A stretch of 64,000 bases of DNA from Rhodospirillaceae bacterium (GTDB lineage Bacteria; Pseudomonadota; Alphaproteobacteria; UBA6615): the NCBI GenBank assembly GCA_002713365.1, contig PASR01000011.1:406110-470109 (forward strand). The letters are read 5' to 3'. The first letter of the stretch is position 1. The number at the start of each line of letters is the position of its first letter. This document shows, piece by piece, positions 17,193 through 25,960 of the stretch. The translations under genes were made by a program, and so were the position numbers. Under the pieces are notes generated by a model. It had not been told where the DNA came from. It saw nothing but the letters and a program-made list of their open reading frames with translations, and ran no database searches.

Positions 17193-18059
17193 ATGTTTGA
17201 TCAGAAGCAATCACCGCCACCTAACTCAACAGTAAAAACACCAGTGTTTAAAGCACCGGCTGGATCATGTGATTGCCATGTACATATATGGGGGCCTCAA
17301 TCAGAAGTTTCTTTAGATGATGGTTTTCCTCTAAAGTTTTATGATGCCCTTTTAGAAGACTACATTTCAGTAAGTGATAAAATAGGTATTGACCGGTCGG
17401 TTATTGTGCAAGCGATTCCGCAGGGACATGATCATCGCATCCTACTAAAATGTTTGAGGGCATATCCAAAAAAATTTCGTGGAGTTGCAGTACCTTCTCC
17501 ATACGCTAGTGATTCTGAAATAGATGAATTACATGAGGCTGGTTGTCGAGGCATTCGTGTTGCTTATACTTTCTCATCACATATTCCTATCAAGAATATA
17601 GAACGAGTAGCTGAACGAGGCTGGCACGTTCAGATAGTTATTCAGCCAGAAAACCTAGCCGAATGGTACAGCACTATTTTATCTTTACCATGCGATATTG
17701 TTATTGATCATATGGGATTACCCAATGCGGAAGACGGAATTAACAGCGAACATTTTAAAAAAATTTTATCCATAGTCGAAAGACCAAATGTATGGGTGAA
17801 ATTAACTGGAATGGATAAAGTTTCTAGTCAAGGGAAAGCGCCGTGGCTAGACACTATACCTTTCGCTAGAAAAATCTATGAAATGGCCCCGGAAAGGTGC
17901 TTATGGGGCACGGACTGGCCGCATCCAGGTACCTTTACAAATATGCCCGATGAAGGTGATCAACTTGACGTTTTAATAAAATGGTTTCCGAAAGAGTCAG
18001 ATCGATATAGAGTTCTTGTACAGAACCCCGAACGTCTATATGGCTTTACGCATATATAG
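17193..18059 (+). CDS. Amidohydrolase-2 family, LigI-like lactonase
   Basis: This 288-aa TIM-barrel hydrolase has the metal-binding DCHVHIWGP (His29, His31) near the N-terminus and the closing WGTDWPHPG block near residue 245, with IDHMGLP in between. This arrangement is that of 2-pyrone-4,6-dicarboxylate lactonase (LigI) and related enzymes that open lactones or hydrolyse small acids in aromatic breakdown. No other protocatechuate genes are nearby, so the real substrate may differ. The DMT gene follows after 20 nt and may export or import a related compound. Confidence 0.83.
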   Translation: MFDQKQSPPPNSTVKTPVFKAPAGSCDCHVHIWGPQSEVSLDDGFPLKFYDALLEDYISVSDKIGIDRSVIVQAIPQGHDHRILLKCLRAYPKKFRGVAVPSPYASDSEIDELHEAGCRGIRVAYTFSSHIPIKNIERVAERGWHVQIVIQPENLAEWYSTILSLPCDIVIDHMGLPNAEDGINSEHFKKILSIVERPNVWVKLTGMDKVSSQGKAPWLDTIPFARKIYEMAPERCLWGTDWPHPGTFTNMPDEGDQLDVLIKWFPKESDRYRVLVQNPERLYGFTHI

Positions 18060-18079
18060 ATATCTGGAGATACCTGAAG

Positions 18080-18964
18080 ATGACTAATGATTTACCGCGT
18101 CCAACGGATGCCCTTTCTCGAGGTATTTTCATGATGTGTTTTGCCGTATTGTCTTTTGCGGCTATGAATACTTTTACTAAAGAACTAAGGCCGGAGTTAC
18201 CGGTTATTGTTATAATTTGGGGGCGTTATTTTTTTCACTTATTACTCATATTTGTTATGTTTCCCAGACGTATTCCTACATTGCTTCATATCCAAGACAA
18301 ATATTTACAGATAGTTCGTTCTGTTTTAGTTTTGTTGGCAACTGCTTGTATGTTTTTTGCTCTTGGGTTCATGCCATTAGCCGATGCGGTTGCGATAACA
18401 TTTGTTGCTCCATTGTTGATAGTTGCTCTATCTGCAGTATTTTTGCGAGAGGCTGTTGGTACCAGGAGATGGGGAGCGGTTATAGTAGGCTTTATAGGGG
18501 TCATGGTAATTATTAGGCCAGGGGCAGGTGCTTTCCAAATAGCAGCTTTGCTTCCACTAGCTTGCGCTCTTTGCTATGCTATATTCCAGATTTTAACACG
18601 GCTAATAAGTCATCGGTCGGATCCCCTAAATATGTTGTTTTATACTGCTGTTACGGGGGCTATTTTGATGACAGCCATTGTGCCTTTTAGCTGGCAAACA
18701 CCATCAAATGATCAGTGGTTAATGTTAATGGCGATAGGCTTACTTGGCGGTTTGGGGCATTACGCCTTAATTAGAGCTTATGAACGAAGTGAGACATCTC
18801 TAGTAGCACCTTTTGCTTATACAGAAATTATTTGGGCAACATTACTAGGGTTTATCGTTTTTGGCGATTTCCCTGACATATATACGTTTGCTGGGACTGC
18901 CATAATTATTGCAAGTGGTGTTTATATATTGCAAAGAGAACGGAAAGCTCGCTCAATTGTATAA
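18080..18964 (+). CDS. DMT-superfamily (EamA) transporter
   Basis: This 294-aa protein has two EamA repeats with about ten membrane helices. The first repeat ends with ADAVAITFVAPLLIVALSA and the conserved RRWGAVIVGFIGVMVIIRPG loop region, typical of RhaT/S-adenosylmethionine-type exporters. GGAG lies at 18066-18069 ahead of the ATG at 18080. Only 20 nt separate it from the LigI-like gene, so the pair is probably one operon. The substrate is not visible. Confidence 0.86.
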   Translation: MTNDLPRPTDALSRGIFMMCFAVLSFAAMNTFTKELRPELPVIVIIWGRYFFHLLLIFVMFPRRIPTLLHIQDKYLQIVRSVLVLLATACMFFALGFMPLADAVAITFVAPLLIVALSAVFLREAVGTRRWGAVIVGFIGVMVIIRPGAGAFQIAALLPLACALCYAIFQILTRLISHRSDPLNMLFYTAVTGAILMTAIVPFSWQTPSNDQWLMLMAIGLLGGLGHYALIRAYERSETSLVAPFAYTEIIWATLLGFIVFGDFPDIYTFAGTAIIIASGVYILQRERKARSIV

Positions 18965-19013
18965 TGATTTGTGACTAACTTTATCTGTCTGTGTTATTAA
19001 AAAAAATTTTATT

Positions 19014-19796
19014 TTAAGCCGTATAACCGCCATCAGCTGAAATAATTTGGCCTGTTATTAGAGATGCTCTAGAAGAAGCAAGAAATGCTACTATTTCGGC
19101 AACTTCTTCAGCGGTGCCGATTCGGCGTAAAGCAGAAGCACGCTCAATAGACAGTCTTTCTCGTTCTGAAATTACATTCTCGAGGAGATGTTGGCCTAGT
19201 CCTGTAGATATAAAACCGGGGGCAACAACATTAGCCCTGATACCATTGCGACCTTCTTCTCTAGCTATGGCAGAAGTTAACAAATTAACGGAGGCCTTTG
19301 GAGCAGCTGATAAAATATCACGTGATGCGTAACGTATAGTTGCAGCGGAGGTAATAGCAACTATAGAGCCTTTGCTCGCTCGTAGGTGGGGTAAAGTTGC
19401 TTTTACTATGTTAAAATATCCAACTGGCTCTATAGACATAACCTTATTCCACTCTTGTGAAGAGACTTCACTAATAAATGGCTGGCCAATGTCTGGTCCT
19501 ACTGAGAATATCATTGTATGGATAGCTCCAAATTCATTAGCAACGTTGTTTACGATGTCTATTATCTCTTCAGATTTTGTGAGCTCCATGCAATAGCATT
19601 TAGATTTGTGTCCTATTTGTTTTACGGCTTGTTCCGCTGATAAAGCACCTTTATGGTTTTTATTATATGTTATAGCTACGTTACTTCCTTCACGTGCAAG
19701 TTTAGAGCATATAGCGTTACCTAAACCCCCACTTCCCCCAACAACTAAAGCTACTCCTGAAGGAAAGACATTTTCTGGATCTGGGTATTTCTCCAT
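19014..19796 (-). CDS. Atypical SDR (catalytic Tyr replaced by Ser)
   Basis: This 260-aa SDR has the nucleotide-binding GGSGGLGNAI (20-29), Ser150 in the catalytic strand, and Lys167. At the Tyr position of YxxxK there is Ser163 (SAAPK). The surrounding LSAAPKASVNLLTSAIAREEG is a known variant form in this superfamily. The end ITGQIISADGGYTA is typical of FabG-like SDRs. Without Tyr, standard carbonyl reduction is doubtful. It is preceded by the HMGL-family terminator and convergent to the DMT gene. Confidence 0.78.
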   Translation of the reverse strand: MEKYPDPENVFPSGVALVVGGSGGLGNAICSKLAREGSNVAITYNKNHKGALSAEQAVKQIGHKSKCYCMELTKSEEIIDIVNNVANEFGAIHTMIFSVGPDIGQPFISEVSSQEWNKVMSIEPVGYFNIVKATLPHLRASKGSIVAITSAATIRYASRDILSAAPKASVNLLTSAIAREEGRNGIRANVVAPGFISTGLGQHLLENVISERERLSIERASALRRIGTAEEVAEIVAFLASSRASLITGQIISADGGYTA

Positions 19797-19843
19797 AATC
19801 TTATTCCCTGAATAATTTTTATATTCAAATCTGATTATCTTAG

Positions 19844-19887
19844 TAAAAAAAACCCGGCCTAAATTCTTTATAGTATAGGCCGGGTTT
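19844..19887 (-). terminator. Rho-independent terminator of the HMGL-family gene
   Basis: A 12-bp perfect inverted repeat (AAACCCGGCCTA at 19850-19861, TAGGCCGGGTTT at 19876-19887) has a G+C-rich core, a 14-nt loop and, on the minus strand, a run of at least seven T right after the stem. It starts 21 nt past the stop codon of the gene at 19909-21135, in the right orientation to end its transcript. Confidence 0.9.
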
Positions 19888-19908
19888 GCTGATAAGTTAT
19901 TTTAGTTT

Positions 19909-21135
19909 TTATAGGTCTAGTACGTCCTTTGCCACAGCCTGGAATTCTTCTGATGTCATAAGTCGTTTATGAATTAGACCCCAATCTTTAACTGCCATCA
20001 GTACTTCCATTGATTTTTCGTCATCAACAACTACTTGAATTCGGGCTAACCATTCTTTCACTGTGTCAATTCCTGACCCTTTACCCATGACTGTTTCTGG
20101 TTCATCTTGACCTACCATGCGTGGTCGAAATGGCATCACTTCAGTTTGGTGTTCATCTCCACAGTTAAGCAGCCAAGTAGCGATTATTCCTGATTCTACT
20201 TTGAATAGGTTGTCGCCAACAACTGGACGATTGTCTGGAACGATCACTCCTGATACATCCCTGACTAAATCTGCTAGTTCTTTTAAATTTTCTAGTTTAA
20301 TGCCTATGTCGATATCATAAAGCGTACGTAGAGCCATCACTGTTTCTTCCATAGGTACATTTCCAGCGCGTTCGCCTACACCCATAACAGTCGACTGAAC
20401 AACCTCTACTCCTTCAGAGAGGGCCATAATCGTGTTAGCTACTCCCATTCCGTAGTCCATGTGGAAATGTGCCTCGAGAGGAATATCTGGAAATCTGTGC
20501 TTCATGGACCTCACAAAATATTGCATCGCATGTATTGAGGTAGCGCCCATATTATCTACTAGTGCAAGACCATCCATATGTCCTTCAGTTCCTACCCGAT
20601 CAATTAGATCTATTACCCATTCAAGATCAGAGCGGGTGAAGTCAATTGGAAAGAAAACTACCTCTAGGCCCTGTTCATGGGCATAATTTGTCGATTCTAT
20701 TGATAAGTCTATGGCTCTTTCTAGATCCCAGCGGTAACCAAGTTCAATAAGATGGGGGCTTGCCGGCACCTCCATAATTACTCCCTTTACACCAGAATCA
20801 ACTGCTCTTTTAACGTCATCAACCATGCATCTTGCGAAGGCATATACCTTAGGGCCAAAGTCCCTTCGAGCTAATTCTTGAACAACACGGGCATCATCTT
20901 TTGAAACAACTGGCATTCCGGCTTCTATTCGGTGAACACCAGCTTCTGCCAGAGCCTCTGCAATCCTTATCTTATCATCGAAGTTAAAGGCCAGACCAGC
21001 CTGTTGCTCTCCGTCCCTTAATGTCACATCATGAATTTGAATTTTTTCTGGGAACTTCCAGTCTTTAGTTACCTCGGGTGCAAAATTCCAAGGGCTAGTA
21101 AACCAATTTTCTGTTTTCCAAGGGGTGTTGGTCAT
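19909..21135 (-). CDS. HMGL/DRE-TIM metallolyase-family protein (isopropylmalate-synthase-like)
   Basis: This 408-aa protein belongs to the DRE-TIM metallolyase superfamily, which joins or splits C-C bonds of acyl-CoA and keto acids using a divalent metal. It has HDVTLRDGEQ (about 35-44) with the catalytic Arg and metal Asp, the metal site HFHMDYGMGVAN (near 222-233) and GVGERAGNVP. The C-terminal third lacks a clear LeuA regulatory domain, so feedback control by leucine is unlikely. It resembles homocitrate/citramalate-type enzymes and HMG-CoA lyases about equally. It stands alone with its own terminator. The start follows CGGAGA in the leader. Confidence 0.83.
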   Translation of the reverse strand: MTNTPWKTENWFTSPWNFAPEVTKDWKFPEKIQIHDVTLRDGEQQAGLAFNFDDKIRIAEALAEAGVHRIEAGMPVVSKDDARVVQELARRDFGPKVYAFARCMVDDVKRAVDSGVKGVIMEVPASPHLIELGYRWDLERAIDLSIESTNYAHEQGLEVVFFPIDFTRSDLEWVIDLIDRVGTEGHMDGLALVDNMGATSIHAMQYFVRSMKHRFPDIPLEAHFHMDYGMGVANTIMALSEGVEVVQSTVMGVGERAGNVPMEETVMALRTLYDIDIGIKLENLKELADLVRDVSGVIVPDNRPVVGDNLFKVESGIIATWLLNCGDEHQTEVMPFRPRMVGQDEPETVMGKGSGIDTVKEWLARIQVVVDDEKSMEVLMAVKDWGLIHKRLMTSEEFQAVAKDVLDL

Positions 21136-21315
21136 AAATAATATCTCCGCCGGTGGCTGGTCATAGCAGACTGCCGGTTTATTAAAAATTGTTAAATTAG
21201 AACCAGATGGCTCAATTAATCTTTATTATAAGCCAGAATGTAGAAAACACGAACCTACAAGTCAACGCGTCCATCTTATAAGAAATACAAGAAACTATAA
21301 TATATTTTTATTGAA

Positions 21316-21342
21316 GTCTTATGTATGACAATGCGATAAGAC
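21316..21342 (+). promoter_or_regulatory. Inverted repeat upstream of the NIPSNAP gene
   Basis: GTCTTAT at 21316-21322 and ATAAGAC at 21336-21342 form a 7-bp inverted repeat with a 13-nt spacer. It lies in the divergent intergenic region between the HMGL-family gene and the NIPSNAP gene. It could be a regulator binding site or a leader hairpin. The evidence is the symmetry alone. Confidence 0.3.
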
Positions 21343-21395
21343 AAAAATACTTAAACCATCACATCTTTGATTTTTAAAACTAATGGGGAAGAAAA

Positions 21396-22031
21396 ATGAT
21401 ATATGAGTTAAGAACATATACTCTTAAGGCTGGTTCTATTCCCGCTATGTTAAAGGCTAATGAAGATATAGGGCGTCCAGTTAGAGGTGATGACTATGGA
21501 AAATTAGAAGGTTATTGGTTTACCGACATAGGTCCACTAAATCAGGTTATGCATTTATGGAGTTATAATGATATGGTCGAACGCGATAAACTTCGCAAGG
21601 AACTTGGTAGCCTGGAAGCGTGGGTTAAAGAATATATTCCGATTATAAGGCCTTCCATAATTAAACAAGAGCTAAGATTTATGGAAGCTCATCGCGATCT
21701 TGTGCCGCCTAACGATCAGGGTAATTTTTATGAGTTTAGAAATTATAGAATTAAACCGGGTAATGCGGGCGAGTGGATGAAGAGGTTTGTAGGGGTAATG
21801 CCTACGCGTGAATTATATTCGAAAAATATTTGTGCTTGGATTACCCAATCTCCAGATCCTAATGAAGTTTCTCATCTATGGGCTTACAAGGATACAAATG
21901 AACGGAAAATAGCTAGAGATGGTGTTTTGCAAGAACCGGCATGGCAGGAATTCTCAGCTTATGGGGCTCAATTTCTAGAAGAGATGACTTCAACTCTTTT
22001 ATGGCCAGCTAGTTTTTCGCCACTTAAGTAA
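21396..22031 (+). CDS. NIPSNAP-family protein, two repeats
   Basis: This 211-aa protein contains two NIPSNAP domains, dimeric alpha/beta-barrel modules. The first starts MIYELRTYTLKAGS and the second FYEFRNYRIKPGN at about residue 112; each has a His-Leu-Trp strand (VMHLWSY, VSHLWAY). The family has no firm biochemical role; bacterial members are often found beside catabolic genes. GGGGAAG directly before the ATG is a good ribosome site. It lies between the divergent HMGL-family gene and the TRAP operon and may be part of the same metabolic unit. Confidence 0.86.
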   Translation: MIYELRTYTLKAGSIPAMLKANEDIGRPVRGDDYGKLEGYWFTDIGPLNQVMHLWSYNDMVERDKLRKELGSLEAWVKEYIPIIRPSIIKQELRFMEAHRDLVPPNDQGNFYEFRNYRIKPGNAGEWMKRFVGVMPTRELYSKNICAWITQSPDPNEVSHLWAYKDTNERKIARDGVLQEPAWQEFSAYGAQFLEEMTSTLLWPASFSPLK

Positions 22032-22126
22032 GTAAATCTAGAGTTGTATTTTAAATTTTATTAAAAAAAATGCAGAATTTATTTAAAAGATTTTCATGCA
22101 ATACTTAAGTATAATCTGCCTAAAGT

Positions 22127-22156
22127 TTGACAAGTGTGCTTACATCCGTACCTAAT
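22127..22156 (+). promoter_or_regulatory. Candidate sigma70 promoter of the TRAP operon
   Basis: TTGACA at 22127-22132 is followed after 18 bases by CCTAAT at 22151-22156. The -35 box is perfect and the -10 box is a partial match. The predicted start near 22163 would leave a leader of about 115 nt before dctP. Confidence 0.4.
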
Positions 22157-22279
22157 AACTGTCTAAATATATATTAACATACTTTTTAGACTAGGAAGAC
22201 CGAAGAAGTCTTCGAATAATTTGGTTATAGATACTGCTAGTTTGTAAATGTTTAATAACTAATAAAATGGGAGGTTAGA

Positions 22280-23362
22280 ATGAAATATAAGTTTTTACTA
22301 GGGTTAATGTCTGCAGCTCTACTTACCGCTACTTCATTTGGACTTAACGGTACAGTGAAAGCTGATCAAATAAATATACGTATCGCTTCGGGCCATCCGC
22401 CGACAGTTGTGTATGCCGGTTTAATGAAAAACTACTTTCAGTCGGAACTAAAAAAAGCTGTGGAATCTAAGACTAGTCATAAAGTCAAGTTTATAGAAGG
22501 TTATAGTGGCTCAATAGTTAAGGTCTTTGATACTTTTGAAGGTGTACAGAACGGTGTAGTTGATATTGGTGGATTTTGCTATTGCTTTGAAGCCTCAAAA
22601 TTACCAATGCACGCTTTTCAAATTATGCTTCCGTTTGGGACTATGGATCCCGTGCAGAGTGTGGGAGCTGCGGCAGATATATATAATAAGTACCCGAGTT
22701 TAGCTAAGCGTTTTCAAAATTATGGTCAAACTTTAATCGCAATTATTGGTGATGGTGGTTATAACTTAGGAACGAATTTTGCTTGGACAAAGCTTGAGGA
22801 TCTTAAGGGGCATAAGATTTTAGGGGCTGGTTTAAACCTAAACTGGATGAAGCAAGCAGGAGTAGGTATTGTACCCGTAACTGATGGCCTGCCAGGCTGG
22901 TATCAGAAAATAAAGACTGGTGTTGCTGAAGGTGGCATAATGTTCCCTAGCGCTTGGGGGCCGGTGTTTAAACTTCATGAGGTTGGTAAGTACTATACAA
23001 CTATTGGTTTCGGATCGATTACCTGGCATGGATTAACAGTAAATAATCGATTCTGGGAACGTCTTCCAGCTGATGTGAAGCCTGTTATACGAGAAGTGGC
23101 TGGACGTTTCCAGACATTGACTGGATCGGCTAATAAAGTTGGTTATGAAAAAGATATGGCTTGGTTAAGGAAAAATATTACTGTTACTGATCTACCAGCT
23201 GATGTCCGTCTCGGATGGGCTAAGGGACTAGCTCATTGGCCTCAGAAACATGCTAATGAACTTGAAGGAAAAGGTTTCCCTGCGAAGGCTATTCTCAATG
23301 ATTATTTATCAGCAGCTGAGAAACAAGGCTATAAATGGCCAGTCCGCTACGTAGTCAAGTAG
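22280..23362 (+). CDS. dctP: TRAP transporter substrate-binding protein
   Basis: This 360-aa periplasmic binding protein of the TRAP DctP family begins with a signal peptide (hydrophobic core about residues 4-22, cleavage probably after VKA). The mature protein opens with INIRIASGHPP. The central block with WYQKIKTGVAEGGIMFPSA corresponds to the ligand-arginine region of family members. It captures an organic acid or related solute for DctQM. GGGAGG before the ATG is a strong ribosome site. It is followed by a 19-bp hairpin and then the two permease genes. The ligand is not known. Confidence 0.9.
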   Translation: MKYKFLLGLMSAALLTATSFGLNGTVKADQINIRIASGHPPTVVYAGLMKNYFQSELKKAVESKTSHKVKFIEGYSGSIVKVFDTFEGVQNGVVDIGGFCYCFEASKLPMHAFQIMLPFGTMDPVQSVGAAADIYNKYPSLAKRFQNYGQTLIAIIGDGGYNLGTNFAWTKLEDLKGHKILGAGLNLNWMKQAGVGIVPVTDGLPGWYQKIKTGVAEGGIMFPSAWGPVFKLHEVGKYYTTIGFGSITWHGLTVNNRFWERLPADVKPVIREVAGRFQTLTGSANKVGYEKDMAWLRKNITVTDLPADVRLGWAKGLAHWPQKHANELEGKGFPAKAILNDYLSAAEKQGYKWPVRYVVK

Positions 23363-23390
23363 TACTAATCTTAGCTAATTATAAATTAGA

Positions 23391-23432
23391 AATTACTGGT
23401 CGACTAACTTTTTAGTTAGTCGACCAGTAATT
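23391..23432 (+). promoter_or_regulatory. Perfect 19-bp hairpin between dctP and dctQ
   Basis: The bases 23391-23409 and 23414-23432 are perfect reverse complements, giving a 19-bp stem with a four-T loop, 28 nt after the dctP stop. No long T run follows on the plus strand, so it is a weak terminator at most. In binding-protein operons such stems often protect the upstream mRNA or cut read-through, which gives more binding protein than permease. That role is inferred here. Confidence 0.8.
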
Positions 23433-23516
23433 ATTTAGTTGGTCATATATAGAATAATACTAATAGAAGCCATTAACATGTATTTTTAAAACATGTTTCG
23501 TTTATACGAGAGATAA

Positions 23517-24041
23517 ATGAATCTAATAACGCTCAGTGATCGTATTTCAAAGTTTCTTATGATAGTAGCTGCTATTTGGGCCTTTGGCCTAACCTTTCTA
23601 ATTCTAGCGGACATTATTGGTCGTGGAGCTTTTGATGCTCCTATAAATGGAACTGCGGAGCTTGTTACTGCTTCAATAGTGATTATTGTCTTTCTTCAAG
23701 CAGGTTATGCAATTCGAAGTCGATCAATGCTTCACGCTGATTTTCTTGTTATACACCTGCCATCAATAATACAGCGTATATTTTTAGCCTTTGGTTATCT
23801 CTTGGGAGCAGTTTTTTTCTTGATGATTATAACTGGTGGATTAGATGAAAGCATAAGGTCTTTCACTGAGGGTGAGTATGAAGGTGAGGGAGCAATACGT
23901 GTCCCGTCTTGGCCCGCCCGTTGGACTGTTATGATCGGTAGTGGATTGGCTATGATTAACTATCTTGTCATGGCCTATTTAGACATATTCAAACCTGAGA
24001 TGTTGGATACAGAACTTGATCCAGAAAGATCTGAGTTTTAA
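23517..24041 (+). CDS. dctQ: TRAP transporter small permease
   Basis: This 174-aa protein has four hydrophobic helices, the form of the DctQ subunit. Family marks are ADIIGRGAFDAPINGTAEL in the second segment (about 29-47) and the late WPARWTVMIGSGLAM block. It pairs with the large permease DctM to move substrate with a Na+ gradient. The gene lies 154 nt after dctP, beyond the hairpin, and 25 nt before dctM. Confidence 0.9.
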   Translation: MNLITLSDRISKFLMIVAAIWAFGLTFLILADIIGRGAFDAPINGTAELVTASIVIIVFLQAGYAIRSRSMLHADFLVIHLPSIIQRIFLAFGYLLGAVFFLMIITGGLDESIRSFTEGEYEGEGAIRVPSWPARWTVMIGSGLAMINYLVMAYLDIFKPEMLDTELDPERSEF

Positions 24042-24066
24042 GGCTTGGTAAAGGAGAATTCCTGGC

Positions 24067-25455
24067 GTGTTCGAGGTAAATATAGCCGTCCTTCTGATTG
24101 CCTGTCTCATTGGACTGGTTGCGATGGGTGTTCATATCGCAATCGCATTAGGAATGACTAGTGCTCTAGGAATATTTTTAGTAACTGGAGGAGACAGTTA
24201 TGCCTTCAGAACCGTCCAGACGATGCTTGCTGCAACGGCTTATGAAGCTATTCGTGATTATGTTTTCGCAGTAATTCCTTTGTTTCTATTGATGGGGGAA
24301 TTTATTAGTAAGTCTGGGACAGTAACGGATGTATACCGAGGAATAAATAGAATGCTGCGGAAGCTTCCAGGAAGGCTTGCGATTGCGACAGTATTTGGTA
24401 ACGCCCTTTTCTCGTTTGTAACTGGAGTAAGTATTGCTTCTGCAGCTACATTCTCTCGAATAGCTTATCCAGAAATGAAACGTTTTGGCTACCATAAGGG
24501 TTTTGCTTTAGGGGCGGTGGCTGGATCAAGTTGTTTAGGAATGCTGATTCCACCGAGTGTTTTGATGATCGTTTGGGGGATTCTTACCGAACAGTCAATT
24601 GGCCAATTATTTGCTGCAGGAGTTTTCCCAGGGCTCCTTCTTATGACGCTATTTATTATTTATGTATTTGGAATGGCTGTTATTAATCCCTCGGTTGTTG
24701 GGGGGGGCTTAATACAAAATAAAGATGGTCAAATCATTAACAATAAATCAGTTAGTTATGACGAACCTGATGCGGACCCAGACAATGTATCGACTAGACA
24801 ATTCATTATAAGCTTATGTGGTATCATAGCTGTTGTTGTAGCTGTTCTGGGGGGTATATGGTTTGGTGTGTTTTCTCCAACAGAGGGAGCGGGAGCAGGT
24901 GCATTTATTGGACTGATACTAGCTTTACTAAAAGGGTTGAGGTATCGCGAGTTTATAGATGCAATTTTATCTGTTGGTAAAACTTCGGCACCCATTTTAC
25001 TTTTACTAGTAGCAGCTTCTCTTTACTCACGTACGCTAGCAATGACAGGTATGGCTAATGCAATTGAAAGCCTCTTTATAGGTTCGGGCATGGCAACTTG
25101 GGCAATAATTGCGGTGATGGTTTTGATATGGTTTGCTTTGGGAATGATTATAGATTCGATCTCGATCATGCTTTTAACTGCCGCAATTTTTTCTCCAATA
25201 GCTGTTAAAGTTGGTTTTGATCCAATCGCCTTTGCTATAATTGCTATAATTGCTATTGAAGCAGGCCTTCTAACACCGCCGTTTGGCCTTTTGGTATACA
25301 CTGTTAAATCTGCGATCCAAGATATAGATCCAGAGATGAATGTTATGACTATTTTTAAGAGCTCAACACCTTATTGGATTATTATGCTTATAGGCATGGT
25401 GTTAATTGTGAGATTTCCAGAGATTGCAACTTACTTACCAGAAGCATTGTTTTAA
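24067..25455 (+). CDS. dctM: TRAP transporter large permease, GTG start
   Basis: This 462-aa multi-helix protein is the DctM channel subunit. It shows the segments PLFLLMGEFISKSG (about 71-84), GSSCLGMLIPPSVLMIVWG and the late GLLTPPFGLLVYTVK that define the family. A loop of about 35 polar residues sits near residue 230. The start is GTG at 24067, with GGAG at 24053-24056. The coding sequence around 25233-25258 contains a nine-base repeat that codes for an Ile-Ala-Ile run. It ends the operon; two tRNA genes on the other strand follow. Confidence 0.92.
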   Translation: MFEVNIAVLLIACLIGLVAMGVHIAIALGMTSALGIFLVTGGDSYAFRTVQTMLAATAYEAIRDYVFAVIPLFLLMGEFISKSGTVTDVYRGINRMLRKLPGRLAIATVFGNALFSFVTGVSIASAATFSRIAYPEMKRFGYHKGFALGAVAGSSCLGMLIPPSVLMIVWGILTEQSIGQLFAAGVFPGLLLMTLFIIYVFGMAVINPSVVGGGLIQNKDGQIINNKSVSYDEPDADPDNVSTRQFIISLCGIIAVVVAVLGGIWFGVFSPTEGAGAGAFIGLILALLKGLRYREFIDAILSVGKTSAPILLLLVAASLYSRTLAMTGMANAIESLFIGSGMATWAIIAVMVLIWFALGMIIDSISIMLLTAAIFSPIAVKVGFDPIAFAIIAIIAIEAGLLTPPFGLLVYTVKSAIQDIDPEMNVMTIFKSSTPYWIIMLIGMVLIVRFPEIATYLPEALF

Positions 25456-25502
25456 ATTTATTTTATGTAGTTCATACCTATAAATAAATTCAAACAAATT
25501 AG

Positions 25503-25578
25503 TGGCTCCGGCGGCAGGACTCGAACCTGCGACCCAGCGATTAACAGTCGCTTGCTCTACCAACTGAGCTACGCCGGA
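25503..25578 (-). tRNA. tRNA-Asn (GTT)
   Basis: Read on the minus strand, this folds as a complete cloverleaf. The acceptor arms are TCCGGCG and CGCCGGA, the D arm is GCTC/GAGC, the anticodon loop CTGTTAA gives anticodon GTT, and the T arm is GCAGG/CCTGC around TTCGAGT. The discriminator is G and the 3' CCA is encoded (25503-25505). Confidence 0.97.
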
Positions 25579-25630
25579 ATATATTATGCGGCTTTATAGC
25601 AAACGTAGCCCCATACGCAATAGTATTTAA

Positions 25631-25704
25631 TGGAGGCCCGGGCCGGAATCGAACCGGCATTAAAGGATTTGCAGTCCTCTGCATCACCACTCTGCCACCG
25701 GGCC
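25631..25704 (-). tRNA. tRNA-Cys (GCA)
   Basis: On the minus strand a full cloverleaf is visible. The acceptor arms are GGCCCGG and CCGGGCC, the anticodon loop CTGCAAA gives anticodon GCA, and the T arm is GCCGG/CCGGC around TTCGATT. The discriminator is T (U) and the 3' CCA is encoded (25631-25633). It lies 52 nt upstream of tRNA-Asn and is probably co-transcribed with it. Confidence 0.97.
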
Positions 25705-25960
25705 TTCTTTAAATACTACTTTTTCAATAGAAATTACTTCTTATACTCTCTTTTATATAGTATGTATGGGTGTTATTGCACCGTTGATACTTTCTCTTCA
25801 AGAGATTACGTGAATATGATTTTTTTCTGTAATTGAAATTTATTCATTTATATTAGTTTTAAATAAGATCAGATTACTATTTTTCTAGACTTAATAAGGT
25901 GTTTTTTGTCTACATTCAATTAGCCATTAAAATTTTAAAAAATAATATTGGGAGATAGAA

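Noticed and set aside
22195-22213. Hairpin GAAGAC/GTCTTC upstream of dctP
   Set aside because: A six-base stem with no T run is expected by chance often in AT-rich leaders.
24756-25301. Open frames on the minus strand inside dctM
   Set aside because: They are antisense shadows of a clear transporter gene, have no ribosome site and give low-complexity sequence.
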